From positions 114,879 through 178,878 of the forward strand of contig JAIFNA010000004.1 in NCBI GenBank assembly GCA_020048055.1: a DNA stretch of 64,000 nt. The letters run 5' to 3'. Position numbers and translations under genes: made by a program. Positions 8,643 to 17,894 of the stretch are shown here, piece after piece. Every line of letters starts with the position of its first letter. Within the stretch, counting starts at the first letter, position 1. The DNA is from Arcobacter sp. GTDB taxonomy: Bacteria > Campylobacterota > Campylobacteria > Campylobacterales > Arcobacteraceae. The notes under the pieces were generated by a model. The model had not been told where the DNA came from, searched no databases, and worked only from the letters and a program-made list of their open reading frames with translations.

Positions 8643-10810
8643 TTTATTTAAAATATATTGCTTTTATTATTACGCTTTATGTTAGTATTTTGGTTGCTAT
8701 TATTGTTCCCTCATTTGAAAAGCTTAAAACAAATTTGGTAGAGAAACATAAAATTCAAAATAATTTACTTATTGATAACTTTATGACAAAGATAGAAATG
8801 GTATTACTCGATAATAAATATACTCAAATCAAGCAATATATGGATAATTTTGTAGCAACTAATATAGTGGATAGTCTATCAATAAACTACACAAATTACT
8901 TTGTAACTGTAAATTATCTTTTATCAAGTTCAAATAATATTAAAACCAAAGATTGGGTATTAAATGATGTAACTATGGATTACAAGTATGGAAAAATAGA
9001 GAAACTAACAGATACGATTTATAAATTTGAGCCAAAAGCGGATTACGATTTTACAAAACCAATTGAGATAAAATTTCAAGCACTAAATGACACACAGATG
9101 GAAAATTCGATCTCGAAAATTAATTTTAGTTTACCAAAAGTTACAATTCAAAAAATAAGAATTGAAAAAAGTTATCTTGAAACAAAATTTGAAGAATTAC
9201 TTGAAATTCAAGATGGTATTGTTGAGAAAAAGTTTTATGCAGACAGTAAACATGACTACGCGACTTTAAAGTGTGTAACAAATAATACTCAACTTAAAAA
9301 TGAGACCAAAAATGCTCTTCTTGAACTTTGGAAATTTTACACGCTATGTTTTGGATTAATTTTATTATTTGGAATTTTCTTCCATTTTTATATTCAAAAA
9401 TTTATTTTTGTTAAAAAAATAAAAGATATTGATATCTACCTAAATGATGTTTTAAATAATAATTTTTATAAATTTAAAGGCTTAGAGAAAATAAAACAAA
9501 AAGAAATTTTAAGTCTTGTAAAAAATATACTAAAACTTACAAAAAATCTATCTGTACTAAATAATGAATTAACACATAATAGAAATCTAATTGAAGCTAA
9601 AATTTCATCAGATACTCTAACAAAATTACCAAATAAAAAAATATTTGAAATAGACATGAAAGGATTATTTGTAGATAGTAAAGATAGCTACATTACGAAA
9701 ATAAAATTAGAAATTTTAAAAACTTTTTCCAATGACAATTCGAGCGATTTAATAGATGATCTTGTAATGGATTTTGTTGATATGATAACCCAAGCACTAA
9801 AAATCAATAATCAAAAAAATTCAAAATTATATAGGCTTTATGGGTCAGAATTTATCCTAATAACAAAATATACAAACTACAAAAATATGAATGATTTACT
9901 AGAGCTATTGTTTGAAAATAGTAACTTAATTATTGAAAAATACAATCTAACTTCAAAACTTTCATTTGGCGTATCTGCTGCCTTTGATAAATATGGAACC
10001 ATAGACCAAATACTAATCAATCTTGAAAATATTTATAATCATGCAATTTCAGATAACCAAATAAAGCAAAAATATTATTTTGTTGAAAATTCTCAACAAC
10101 AAGATGAGCAGGCATTAAGACTTGAAAAAATTGTAAAAAGTATTATTGATAACGATGCATTTGCACTCTCTTATAAATTTAATGCTTATGAATTTAATAA
10201 TCCAGAAAAACTAATAATGCAAGAAGTATCACCTAATCTATGTGATACCAATGGTGTCCCTATACCAGTTGCAACATTTATTTCAGTTGCTGAACACTTA
10301 CATTTAGCGATAGATTTTGACAAACAACTCATAGTGAAAACCCTTAAATATATAAAGCAAAACGAAGTAAAACATGACTTAGCCATAAATATATCTATAA
10401 GCTCACTTAACGATAAATCGTTTAATACTTGGCTTGAGTCACAATTATTATTTTACGATTATGAAACCATCAGCAGAGTTGTATTTAGCGTTACAACATT
10501 TGCTGTTAAAAATAATTATGAACAATTTGCTATGTTTATCAAAGATATTAAAAAATTCGATGGTAGAATTTTACTAAAACGATTTAGCTACAACGATTTA
10601 ACTCTAGCGCAACTTGAAAATCTTGAGCTTGATTTTATGAGGGTTCACAAGGACTATACTACCAATATAGACACAGATAGAGGGGTATTGCTAAAAAATA
10701 TAGCTAGTTTTTGCGAAATTCATGATATTAAATTATTGGGCGATGCTGTTACTTTAGATAGTGACTATGAACTACTAAAAAAATTAAATTTTTATGCCAC
10801 AAGCAGATAA
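8639..10810 (+). CDS. LapD-like membrane protein with degenerate GGDEF and EAL domains
   Basis: 723 residues, overlapping tolC by four bases (ATGA). Membrane helices at about 4-24 and 233-256 enclose a periplasmic domain of about 210 residues, the layout of LapD. A HAMP-like linker leads to a GGDEF domain (about 325-480) in which the signature is YGSEF (401-405), so cyclase activity is unlikely. The EAL domain (about 505-723) has EVSPN in place of EALxR. The DDFG block appears as KRFS, the FExTE block as FSVTT, and the usual QGY-type end is missing, so phosphodiesterase activity is also unlikely. LapD proteins of this kind bind c-di-GMP and hold the adhesin protease LapG. The role here is inferred from that and from the T1SS neighbours. 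Confidence 0.8.
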   Translation: MIYLKYIAFIITLYVSILVAIIVPSFEKLKTNLVEKHKIQNNLLIDNFMTKIEMVLLDNKYTQIKQYMDNFVATNIVDSLSINYTNYFVTVNYLLSSSNNIKTKDWVLNDVTMDYKYGKIEKLTDTIYKFEPKADYDFTKPIEIKFQALNDTQMENSISKINFSLPKVTIQKIRIEKSYLETKFEELLEIQDGIVEKKFYADSKHDYATLKCVTNNTQLKNETKNALLELWKFYTLCFGLILLFGIFFHFYIQKFIFVKKIKDIDIYLNDVLNNNFYKFKGLEKIKQKEILSLVKNILKLTKNLSVLNNELTHNRNLIEAKISSDTLTKLPNKKIFEIDMKGLFVDSKDSYITKIKLEILKTFSNDNSSDLIDDLVMDFVDMITQALKINNQKNSKLYRLYGSEFILITKYTNYKNMNDLLELLFENSNLIIEKYNLTSKLSFGVSAAFDKYGTIDQILINLENIYNHAISDNQIKQKYYFVENSQQQDEQALRLEKIVKSIIDNDAFALSYKFNAYEFNNPEKLIMQEVSPNLCDTNGVPIPVATFISVAEHLHLAIDFDKQLIVKTLKYIKQNEVKHDLAINISISSLNDKSFNTWLESQLLFYDYETISRVVFSVTTFAVKNNYEQFAMFIKDIKKFDGRILLKRFSYNDLTLAQLENLELDFMRVHKDYTTNIDTDRGVLLKNIASFCEIHDIKLLGDAVTLDSDYELLKKLNFYATSR

Positions 10811-10818
10811 GGAATTCT

Positions 10819-12408
10819 ATGTTTAAATATATACTAACACTATGTTTTGTACCTTTTTTATTTTTGGGGTGTAATAAAAATTCTCCAGAATATTCAGTTC
10901 GAGAATATAAAGATATTAGCAAGGATGCGATTTTAAATGCTGCAAAAAGGGTGATAAAACTATCAGACAAAGATTTTACAATCTCTGCGAAAAAAGAATC
11001 TATAAATGCAATTAGAGCAATCCCTAAAAACAAAGGCTTTACTGTTGATATAAATATAAACGAATTAGAATTAACAACAGCGAGCAAAAATAACTACACA
11101 ACAGCCAGACTTAAAATTACACAAAGAGATGACATATTTTCAAATAACCAAAGAAATATAACAATGCAACTTGAAGATTTGTTTTGGAATAGAGTTGATT
11201 ATATTTTGGGGATAAATAAAGATTGGTACACATGTACAAAACATAGAATCCTTTTAAATTTTGACGGATTTTTTTGTGATATCAAATACAATACAAATAC
11301 ATACCCTTCATCTGCTGACATAATCAAAGATATTTCAATTCCCAAACCGAAAGTGATCGCTGAAGATTTGGCAGTGCCTATTGTAATAGATTTATCATCC
11401 ATGGATGGAATAGTTTTACCTTTTGATAAAACAATAAAAGATACTGAGATAAAAATTGCCGATATCAACCTAAGTGTTATGAGCGAAATAAATGGAACAA
11501 ATATTCCTAACATGGCTCAGGAAGATATAAATAAAAGTCTCCAAGTAGCTAAACAAGAGTATCTTGTTCCAAACATAGACGATAAATTAAATACTATTAA
11601 TGACAACAACAGCACCTACGAAACAAATGCTACAAATGAACTATTACCAAATAGAGATACAAACAAAACAATTGTCGCAAACATTATTATGGAGACGCAA
11701 GATAACAACAAAACAGTAATGCCAAACAATATAGTTGAGACACCAGATAATAACATATCAGAAAACCAAACTATTAATGAAAATGTTGACAATAATCAGT
11801 CTAACATCATAAGTGCACAGATGGATTTGAATGCAACCGAAACAAGCAATCAACTAAACATAGGTTCGCAAGACTCTACAATCCCAATGTTAATTGATAT
11901 AAACGACACAACAAATTTCGAAGAGATAAAAATTGACCAAGATAAAAATGCAACAACAAATATTATTGATAGCAATGTATCAACTAGTAATTTAAAAAAT
12001 GACACAAAGAAATCAAAACCAAAAAAATCAATCTCTAAATTAAATATAGTAATAGAAAAAAATAGTGATAAAATTGGAAAATTGACTGGTTTCCCTAAAA
12101 AGTTTATGGAAGCTGATACAAACAACGATTATACGATAAATTTAGCACTAGCTGCCTCTAAAATGGAGTCAGATTTGCTTATCAAAAAATTCAATATTAA
12201 AAAAGAAACATTTCCGATAGGTTTTAGAAATGAAACTGGTAAATATTTTGTAAAAATTATGTATGGTATCTACAATTCAAGAGATGAAGCATTAGAAGCT
12301 ATAGCTAAATTTCCAAAAGAACTAAAATTAAGTAGCCCTACTGTTGAAGGCGTTCATAGAAAACAAATTCTCTTTAACACAAAAGGTGAAGACTTAAGTG
12401 ACAAATAA
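10819..12408 (+). CDS. Lipoprotein with C-terminal SPOR-like domain
   Basis: 529 residues. The lipobox LFLGC places the lipidated Cys at residue 18. Residues 19-170 form a folded domain with the block LEDLFWNRVDYILGINKDWYT-like and two further cysteines; the family is not recognised. Residues 170-430 are Asn/Thr/Asp-rich and probably disordered. The last domain (about 437-524) resembles the SPOR-like segments of the TolC protein two genes upstream. Both have a (Y/W)(F/V)VK(I/V)M.G(I/V)(Y/F) strand, an EA-containing helix, then P..(L/I)K..SP.VE and a Q.L.N end. It starts eight bases after the LapD-like gene and is probably part of the same secretion complex. Confidence 0.6.
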   Translation: MFKYILTLCFVPFLFLGCNKNSPEYSVREYKDISKDAILNAAKRVIKLSDKDFTISAKKESINAIRAIPKNKGFTVDININELELTTASKNNYTTARLKITQRDDIFSNNQRNITMQLEDLFWNRVDYILGINKDWYTCTKHRILLNFDGFFCDIKYNTNTYPSSADIIKDISIPKPKVIAEDLAVPIVIDLSSMDGIVLPFDKTIKDTEIKIADINLSVMSEINGTNIPNMAQEDINKSLQVAKQEYLVPNIDDKLNTINDNNSTYETNATNELLPNRDTNKTIVANIIMETQDNNKTVMPNNIVETPDNNISENQTINENVDNNQSNIISAQMDLNATETSNQLNIGSQDSTIPMLIDINDTTNFEEIKIDQDKNATTNIIDSNVSTSNLKNDTKKSKPKKSISKLNIVIEKNSDKIGKLTGFPKKFMEADTNNDYTINLALAASKMESDLLIKKFNIKKETFPIGFRNETGKYFVKIMYGIYNSRDEALEAIAKFPKELKLSSPTVEGVHRKQILFNTKGEDLSDK

Positions 12409-12428
12409 TAGAGCACAAAGAGATACAA

Positions 12429-13367
12429 ATGAATAAAACAACATTAGCCACAATTTTATTACTAATAAATTTACATGGCTCCCCATTTGAAGATGGTGCA
12501 TCTTTGTATAAACAAGCTAAATACAAAGAAGCTTTTGTTGTATTTGAAAAATTAGCAAAAGCAGGTAATAGTAATGCACAATACAATATTGGCATGATGT
12601 ATTACAATGGAAAAGGTACGCCAGTTAATAAAATAATGGCATTTGTCTGGCTTGATCAAGCATCAGCAAATGGTAGTAAATTAGCTCAAAATAAACTAGG
12701 CTATATGTATGAGATGGGTGAAGTAAAAGGGACCAAAGATGAAGTCAAGGCAACAGAGGAGTACCTAAAGTCTGCCATGCAAAATTATAATATAGCACAA
12801 CTCAATCTTGCAATGAAATATAATAATAGTTTCAAGTCCGAGAGTCTTAAAATTGCTGCATTTTGGTATGAAAAAGCTGCAAATAATGGAAACACTCAAG
12901 CGATGAATAACCTAGCAAATATGTTTTATCATGGACAAGGGGTTAAAAAGAATTATAAAGCTGCATTTGATTTATACTTTAAAGCTGCTTCACAAGGTGA
13001 CCATATAGCACAATTCAATCTATCAATGATGTATTTTAATGGTATATATGTAAAACAAAGTAACAAAGATACACTGACTTGGCTTACTTTTTCTGCTATG
13101 GCTGGATATTCTTTGGCTCAAATACGACTTGGTGATTTTTATAGAGAAGGTTTTAACATTGTAAAACAAAACTATCAAAAAGCTCTTTATTGGTACTATG
13201 AAGCAGCAAATCAAAATGATGGAAAAGGTATGTATTCGATAGGTGTTTGCTATTACTATGGATATGGTGTTCCGGTTGACTACAAAAAAGCCAGATACTG
13301 GATGGATAGAGCAATAGAAAATCACTATGCAGGGGCAAAATCATTTATAAAAAGGATGAAAATCTAA
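12429..13367 (+). CDS. Sel1-repeat secreted protein
   Basis: 312 residues with a short signal-peptide-like N-terminus (about residues 1-18) and seven or eight Sel1-type repeats across the rest. Examples are AQYNIGMMYYNGKGTPVNK, AMNNLANMFYHGQGVKKNY and GMYSIGVCYYYGYGVPVDY. Such repeats form an alpha solenoid that mediates protein contacts. In Campylobacterota Sel1 proteins are common and often exported. It is the last gene of the plus-strand operon that starts at 2591, 20 bases after the lipoprotein gene, and converges with the CHASE2 gene six bases away. Its partner is unknown. Confidence 0.8.
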   Translation: MNKTTLATILLLINLHGSPFEDGASLYKQAKYKEAFVVFEKLAKAGNSNAQYNIGMMYYNGKGTPVNKIMAFVWLDQASANGSKLAQNKLGYMYEMGEVKGTKDEVKATEEYLKSAMQNYNIAQLNLAMKYNNSFKSESLKIAAFWYEKAANNGNTQAMNNLANMFYHGQGVKKNYKAAFDLYFKAASQGDHIAQFNLSMMYFNGIYVKQSNKDTLTWLTFSAMAGYSLAQIRLGDFYREGFNIVKQNYQKALYWYYEAANQNDGKGMYSIGVCYYYGYGVPVDYKKARYWMDRAIENHYAGAKSFIKRMKI

Positions 13368-13373
13368 AAAATC

Positions 13374-15548
13374 CTAACTATTTGAGATAACAGACTTATT
13401 GATTGACTGAATTGGATTAAACTCTCCACCTAGAATTGTTATTGAACTCACTTCACATCTTTCAATATAAATTTGACACAACCTTCTATTTAACAAGTTA
13501 TCCTGTAAAAATAGATTTCTGAAAATTAAAATAGCATCATCAAACTTTGCAACTCTGTACAGATTGATTCCTTTTTCAAAAGTTTCTATCTCTTCGGCAA
13601 CAAATTCATCAGGATCACCTTTTGAAAAAACTTGATATATATTAAAAGCATCACTTGTACCATCAACTTGAATAATATCGATAAGTAGCATTGTGTATTT
13701 TTCTTTCAAATGGTCTTTTACACTTTGCGAAATGATTAAATCGCAATGATAAAATTTACCAATCTGCTCTAATACAGATGTATTATTAACAGCTTTTCCC
13801 ATAATTGTATAATCACTTCTAAGCTCTCCTCCAACTTCCCCAACAAAAACTTCACCATAATTGATTCCAATTCTTATCTGAAGTTTAGGCAAGCCTTCTT
13901 CTAAGTTTAATCTATTTAATTCTTCAAGATATATTAGCTGTTCAATTGCTGATGTAAGTGCTTTATCTGTGTGGTTCTCAACATCATAGGGTGCATTCCA
14001 GTAAGCCATGATTGCATCGCCCATAAATTTATCAACAGTCCCTTCGCTAATCATTATACTTCTTGTCATACTGTCCATGTAGCGATTAATATATCTAGTT
14101 AATTTATTTGGGTCATCTATTGTTTCAGTTATTTTAGTAAACCCCTTGATGTCACTAAAAAATATTGTTACTATTTTTTTCTTCGCGCTCAAATCACCCT
14201 TTCTAACTTTATTTTCTAGCAAATCATCCATAACAGCTTTTGATACTTTTGAAGCGAATTTACCTTTAATATTATCCATATCTGAATTATTTTGCATAAA
14301 ATGAACAGCAATAGATAAAACTAATGATAGTAGAATTGTCTCTACTATATAACTTGTTCCTATCATAAGACCATAATCAACAAATAATGTCTGTAATACA
14401 ATGTATGCAAATATTGTGATTACAAATGAAATAATTACATTTACAACTGCTGATCTAAAAAATATTGCTGTAAAAATTATCATGGAGATTAAAATTGTAG
14501 CAATATACTGAAAAATAACCTCCCAATCGGGTTTTACCAGATGTTTTCCTGAAATAATATTTTCAATGACATTTGCTTGTAAATCAATAGAAGAGATGTT
14601 GGTATTAAATGGTGTTGGAATTTCTTGAGTTAATCCCATCGCTGTGCTACCTATAAGTACAATCTTACTTGAAACATCATTTACAAGGAAGTTGTTAAAG
14701 TTTTTATTCAACACATCAACTGCTGATATATGTTTAAAACCTGTTTTGGAATTAATGTAATTTACATACATACTTCCTGATTCATCAATTGGAACTTTTA
14801 CATCTGCAAACGATATTTGATTTATATTTGCAGCAGATTTAATATGTAGATCTCGAGCAGAATAAATTGTTCTAACCAGTTCGAGTGATAATGATGGAAA
14901 AAGTTGATTTTGATATTCCATTAAAAGTGGTATTGTTACAACTCTCCCGTTTTCATTTGGAATAGAATTTAAAAATCCACTTGAATTTGCACTTTCCTGA
15001 ATGGTTTCTATATTTAAAAGAACATTTGAAGCTTTATAAAATTGGGCTTCCTCGGCCTTGAGAGTATTATGAACAACAGCTGGAATATATGGCGTAGTGT
15101 GCTTCTCTCCTTTGTATGACTCATCTAAAAAACTATACCCCAAAACAACTGGAGCAACAGAATTTTCGATTGACTGCGCCAATGTAACATCATAATTCTC
15201 TAGGTTTTTATTTTCACCATCAATTAATTGTGAAGGTGAAGTTCTATCTTCTTCAGAAAAAATAATCCCATACCCTATACAAGATGGTGATAATCCATTT
15301 AAATTATTTACTAATTGTGCCATTACATTACGACTCCAAGGCCACTGTCCAACCTCGCTAATACTTTTATCATCAATATCAATGATCACAATATTAGTAC
15401 CAATCTCATTGTCTTGTTTTGAATTAAAGAAAATATCTATAACTTTATCATTTATATAATCAAGGTGATTTGGGTATTTAAAATTTACTCCGATAACAAT
15501 TCCACTAACAAAAAACATAAGTAAAAAATACTTGAAAATTACTTTCAC
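13374..15548 (-). CDS. CHASE2-domain class III nucleotide cyclase homologue, substituted active site
   Basis: 724 residues. One N-terminal helix (about 5-22), a CHASE2 extracellular sensor (about 30-340), three membrane helices (about 345-418) and a cyclase catalytic domain (about 455-640). The metal-binding aspartates are present, Asp466 in FFSDIKGFT and Asp511 in KFMGDAIMAYW, as is Lys507. However the block normally GDxVNxxxR reads GKAVNNTSV here. The base-contacting position is therefore Lys585 and the transition-state Arg is Val592. Adenylate cyclase activity is uncertain. The gene lies between the two halves of a type I secretion locus and is divergent from a FecR-like gene, an arrangement often seen for CHASE2/FecR pairs. 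Confidence 0.85.
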   Translation of the reverse strand: MKVIFKYFLLMFFVSGIVIGVNFKYPNHLDYINDKVIDIFFNSKQDNEIGTNIVIIDIDDKSISEVGQWPWSRNVMAQLVNNLNGLSPSCIGYGIIFSEEDRTSPSQLIDGENKNLENYDVTLAQSIENSVAPVVLGYSFLDESYKGEKHTTPYIPAVVHNTLKAEEAQFYKASNVLLNIETIQESANSSGFLNSIPNENGRVVTIPLLMEYQNQLFPSLSLELVRTIYSARDLHIKSAANINQISFADVKVPIDESGSMYVNYINSKTGFKHISAVDVLNKNFNNFLVNDVSSKIVLIGSTAMGLTQEIPTPFNTNISSIDLQANVIENIISGKHLVKPDWEVIFQYIATILISMIIFTAIFFRSAVVNVIISFVITIFAYIVLQTLFVDYGLMIGTSYIVETILLSLVLSIAVHFMQNNSDMDNIKGKFASKVSKAVMDDLLENKVRKGDLSAKKKIVTIFFSDIKGFTKITETIDDPNKLTRYINRYMDSMTRSIMISEGTVDKFMGDAIMAYWNAPYDVENHTDKALTSAIEQLIYLEELNRLNLEEGLPKLQIRIGINYGEVFVGEVGGELRSDYTIMGKAVNNTSVLEQIGKFYHCDLIISQSVKDHLKEKYTMLLIDIIQVDGTSDAFNIYQVFSKGDPDEFVAEEIETFEKGINLYRVAKFDDAILIFRNLFLQDNLLNRRLCQIYIERCEVSSITILGGEFNPIQSINKSVISNS

Positions 15549-15630
15549 AAACTAGCCTTATAAAATAAATATTAAACCCTATTTTACATTAATAATGTTA
15601 AAATTAAACACAATATATGAAAGGTTAAAT

Positions 15631-16053
15631 ATGCTAAAAATTATATTATATGCATTACTTACAAACTCATTCCTGTACTCTGCTAGCATCGGAATAATAG
15701 AAAAAGGTGATTTGGATAAGTTTGAAAATGCATTTGCACTTGTCGCAAGAGGAAATGAAACTATCTCTGTTACAACAACTGGATTTAAGATTTTTGAAAA
15801 CGATACCATCAAAACATTCAGAAAATCAGCACTACAAATTCGACTAAATGATAATACAATTATTAAAATTGGTCCAAAAACAACTTTAAATGTTGAAAAG
15901 TATCTTTATGACTCGACAAATGCAGGAAATAACGCTGCTAACTTAAAAATTGAAAATGGTACATTCCAAATCAAAACTGGAACAATTGGAGATGATGCAC
16001 CTAATAATTTCAAAATTAAAACTAAATTTTCAACAATAGGACTAAGAGGATGA
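15631..16053 (+). CDS. FecR-like protein, N-terminal half
   Basis: The start at 15631 is preferred over an in-frame ATG at 15595. AAGG lies seven bases upstream, and the product then begins with a signal peptide (MLKIILYALLTNSFLYS, cleaved near A18). The 140-residue product has the first half of a FecR domain: ALVARGNETISVTTTGFKIFENDTIKT, then LNDNTIIKIGPKTTLNVE. It stops at STIGLRG, exactly where FecR domains normally continue with GT and a second beta half. The next frame, overlapping by ATGA, carries that second half. FecR-domain proteins of this type lie next to CHASE2 cyclases in many bacteria; the role is unknown. It is possibly the first part of a broken gene. Confidence 0.6.
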   Translation: MLKIILYALLTNSFLYSASIGIIEKGDLDKFENAFALVARGNETISVTTTGFKIFENDTIKTFRKSALQIRLNDNTIIKIGPKTTLNVEKYLYDSTNAGNNAANLKIENGTFQIKTGTIGDDAPNNFKIKTKFSTIGLRG

Positions 16054-16604
16054 AAAAAATAATAATAACATGTTTACTAACGGCAAATATTTTTGCAGCA
16101 ATAATCTCTGGAAATCAACATAAAGTAAGTATTACAGGTGGATCAATGGATGTCACATCTGGTGGAAGCACTATTACTGTTAATGCTGGAGAGATGACAA
16201 CTTATGGAGAAAATCTAGCACCAAGTAAAGCTAAAAAAGTTGGACAAGGTGACATGAATGATGTTACAAATGATCTCGAACCATCTTCATCAGATATAGA
16301 TATGATAAAAATAAAAACTGAGCCCATCAACCCAAATATAGCAAGACAAATAAGACTCGAACTTATAAGACAAGGGATTAATAGAGAATATATTAATCTT
16401 TTGAATGTAAACAATGGAACTCAAATCTTCATAGATCCCATTCCATTATCAACAATAAAACAAATTTACAATAGCCACCATAAAATTGCTAGAGATTTTT
16501 TCAGAAAAACTTCAAACGAAGGAAAAGTTCCAACACTTAATATAAAAGAGGTTGATTTACAAAAATACCATAAAGTTATTTTTCAAAAAAATAACCAAAA
16601 TTAA
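16050..16604 (+). CDS. FecR-like protein, C-terminal half, with its own apparent signal peptide
   Basis: 184 residues in a different frame from the previous gene, overlapping it by four bases. Residues 1-17 (MKKIIITCLLTANIFAA) look like a signal peptide. Residues 18-55 (HKVSITGGSMDVTSGG, then VNAGEMTTY) match the second half of a FecR domain. If the 29 bases 16051-16079 are ignored, the frames join as GLRG-TANIFAAIISG, restoring the usual GLRGT motif. Either an insertion split a single gene and produced an exported fragment by chance, or the two products act as a pair. The C-terminal 120 residues are not recognised. Confidence 0.5.
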   Translation: MKKIIITCLLTANIFAAIISGNQHKVSITGGSMDVTSGGSTITVNAGEMTTYGENLAPSKAKKVGQGDMNDVTNDLEPSSSDIDMIKIKTEPINPNIARQIRLELIRQGINREYINLLNVNNGTQIFIDPIPLSTIKQIYNSHHKIARDFFRKTSNEGKVPTLNIKEVDLQKYHKVIFQKNNQN

Positions 16605-16624
16605 AAAATAGTTCTAAAACTACT
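16602..16624 (-). terminator. Terminator of the T1SS operon
   Basis: Minus-strand hairpin AGTAGTT-ttag-AACTATT (one G-T pair) followed by six T. The hlyD stop codon TAG is inside the stem. It lies in the 15-base gap between convergent genes, so it may also slow plus-strand transcription. Confidence 0.6.
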
Positions 16625-17894
16625 TTTCAGTTAAAGAGTTCATCGATACATCTTTGAGTGGTTTTAGAATGTATTGCATTATAGTTTTTTTACCAGTCAA
16701 GATGTTTACATTTGCAACCATTCCAGGTAAAATTGGCAAATCAGGAGCAAATTGTTGCTCTTTTGCTTCAATTCTAACAAGATAATATGTAGTTCTTGTT
16801 GCTTCATCAATTTGTGTATCTGAAGATATGAATAATACTTTCCCTTCTAATAATCCATATTTTGATGTATCATAAGCTGTAATAGCTATTTTTACATCTT
16901 GACCAGCCCAAATTAAAGCACGATCAGATGTCTTAATTTTTGCCTCAACAATAAGAGCATCATCTTTTGGTGTAATTTCAGCAACTTTATCTCCAGCTTT
17001 TATAATCCCACCAACAGTATAAAAATGTAACTTTTGAACAGTTCCACTTACGGGTGAAACAATAGCTTGCCTTTCATTTCTGTCCTGATCTGCTTGACTC
17101 ATTTGAGATAGAGTATTTATTTTCACCTGAACTTCTGAATATTCTTTTAAAAATCTTGATTTAATTTCAGATTTAACTGCTTTTACTTTACCCATAGCCT
17201 CATTTATCTCTTCTTGAACAATAGGTAAATTGGTATCAATATCTGTAATTTTTGTAATCAATGATTGTTTTAATTGCAACTCTTTTAAGTAATTTTGTTT
17301 TGAAACTACTTGTTTTTTATACATCTGATCAAGTATTCTCATATTTTCGTTTGCTAGTTGTAATTCAATAGTTAAGCTCTCTTTTTTTGCTTCCAAATCT
17401 TTACTTTTTAGAACTTTTTGTTGCAATTGATCCTCTGCAATAGAGACTTTTTGCTGTGTACTTCGTTTCTCCTCTTCAAATATTTGTCTCTCATTTTCAA
17501 CAATATCTGGAATGGAATTTTGTAAATATGATGGAAAATTTACACTATCACGAAACTCAATTTGTTTTGAAAGACGAAGTGACTTTGCTTGTAATGCTTG
17601 AAGTTCAGCTTCTTTGGTTTTTAAATCTGCCGTAAAAAAAGCTTGAGATAGCTCATAAATAACATCTCCAGCCTTAACCTCATCACCCTCTTTAACTAAA
17701 ATATTTGCAATAATCCCACCCTCAAGATGTTGCAAAATTTTTGTTTGCCCCGATGGCACAACCTTTCCATCACCCCTTACAACCTCATCAAGTTCACTAT
17801 AAGATGCCCACAGAACAAATACTGCCAACAATATCATAATTGGAACTACTGAGTATTTATAGTTCCACTCTTCATCTTCAAATAATCTATTCAT
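16620..17894 (-). CDS. lapC: HlyD/LapC-type T1SS periplasmic adaptor
   Basis: 424 residues. One membrane helix near 17-35, then GDGKVVPSGQTKILQHLEGGIIANILVKEGDEVKAG-like biotinyl-lipoyl half-motif near 45-80. A long coiled coil follows (about 90-265), then the second lipoyl half (IVSPVSGTVQKLHF) and a C-terminal beta domain with LPGMVANVNILTG. This is the membrane-fusion protein of type I secretion, linking the ABC exporter to TolC. It starts one base after the ABC gene stops. The TolC partner is encoded apart, at 5451. The symbol is given by analogy to adhesin systems. Confidence 0.85.
   Translation of the reverse strand: MNRLFEDEEWNYKYSVVPIMILLAVFVLWASYSELDEVVRGDGKVVPSGQTKILQHLEGGIIANILVKEGDEVKAGDVIYELSQAFFTADLKTKEAELQALQAKSLRLSKQIEFRDSVNFPSYLQNSIPDIVENERQIFEEEKRSTQQKVSIAEDQLQQKVLKSKDLEAKKESLTIELQLANENMRILDQMYKKQVVSKQNYLKELQLKQSLITKITDIDTNLPIVQEEINEAMGKVKAVKSEIKSRFLKEYSEVQVKINTLSQMSQADQDRNERQAIVSPVSGTVQKLHFYTVGGIIKAGDKVAEITPKDDALIVEAKIKTSDRALIWAGQDVKIAITAYDTSKYGLLEGKVLFISSDTQIDEATRTTYYLVRIEAKEQQFAPDLPILPGMVANVNILTGKKTIMQYILKPLKDVSMNSLTEK

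Noticed and set aside
15595..15630. An N-terminal extension of the FecR-like protein from the ATG at 15595
   Set aside because: The extra 12 residues are polar and precede a good signal peptide, and AAGG lies before the ATG at 15631 instead.
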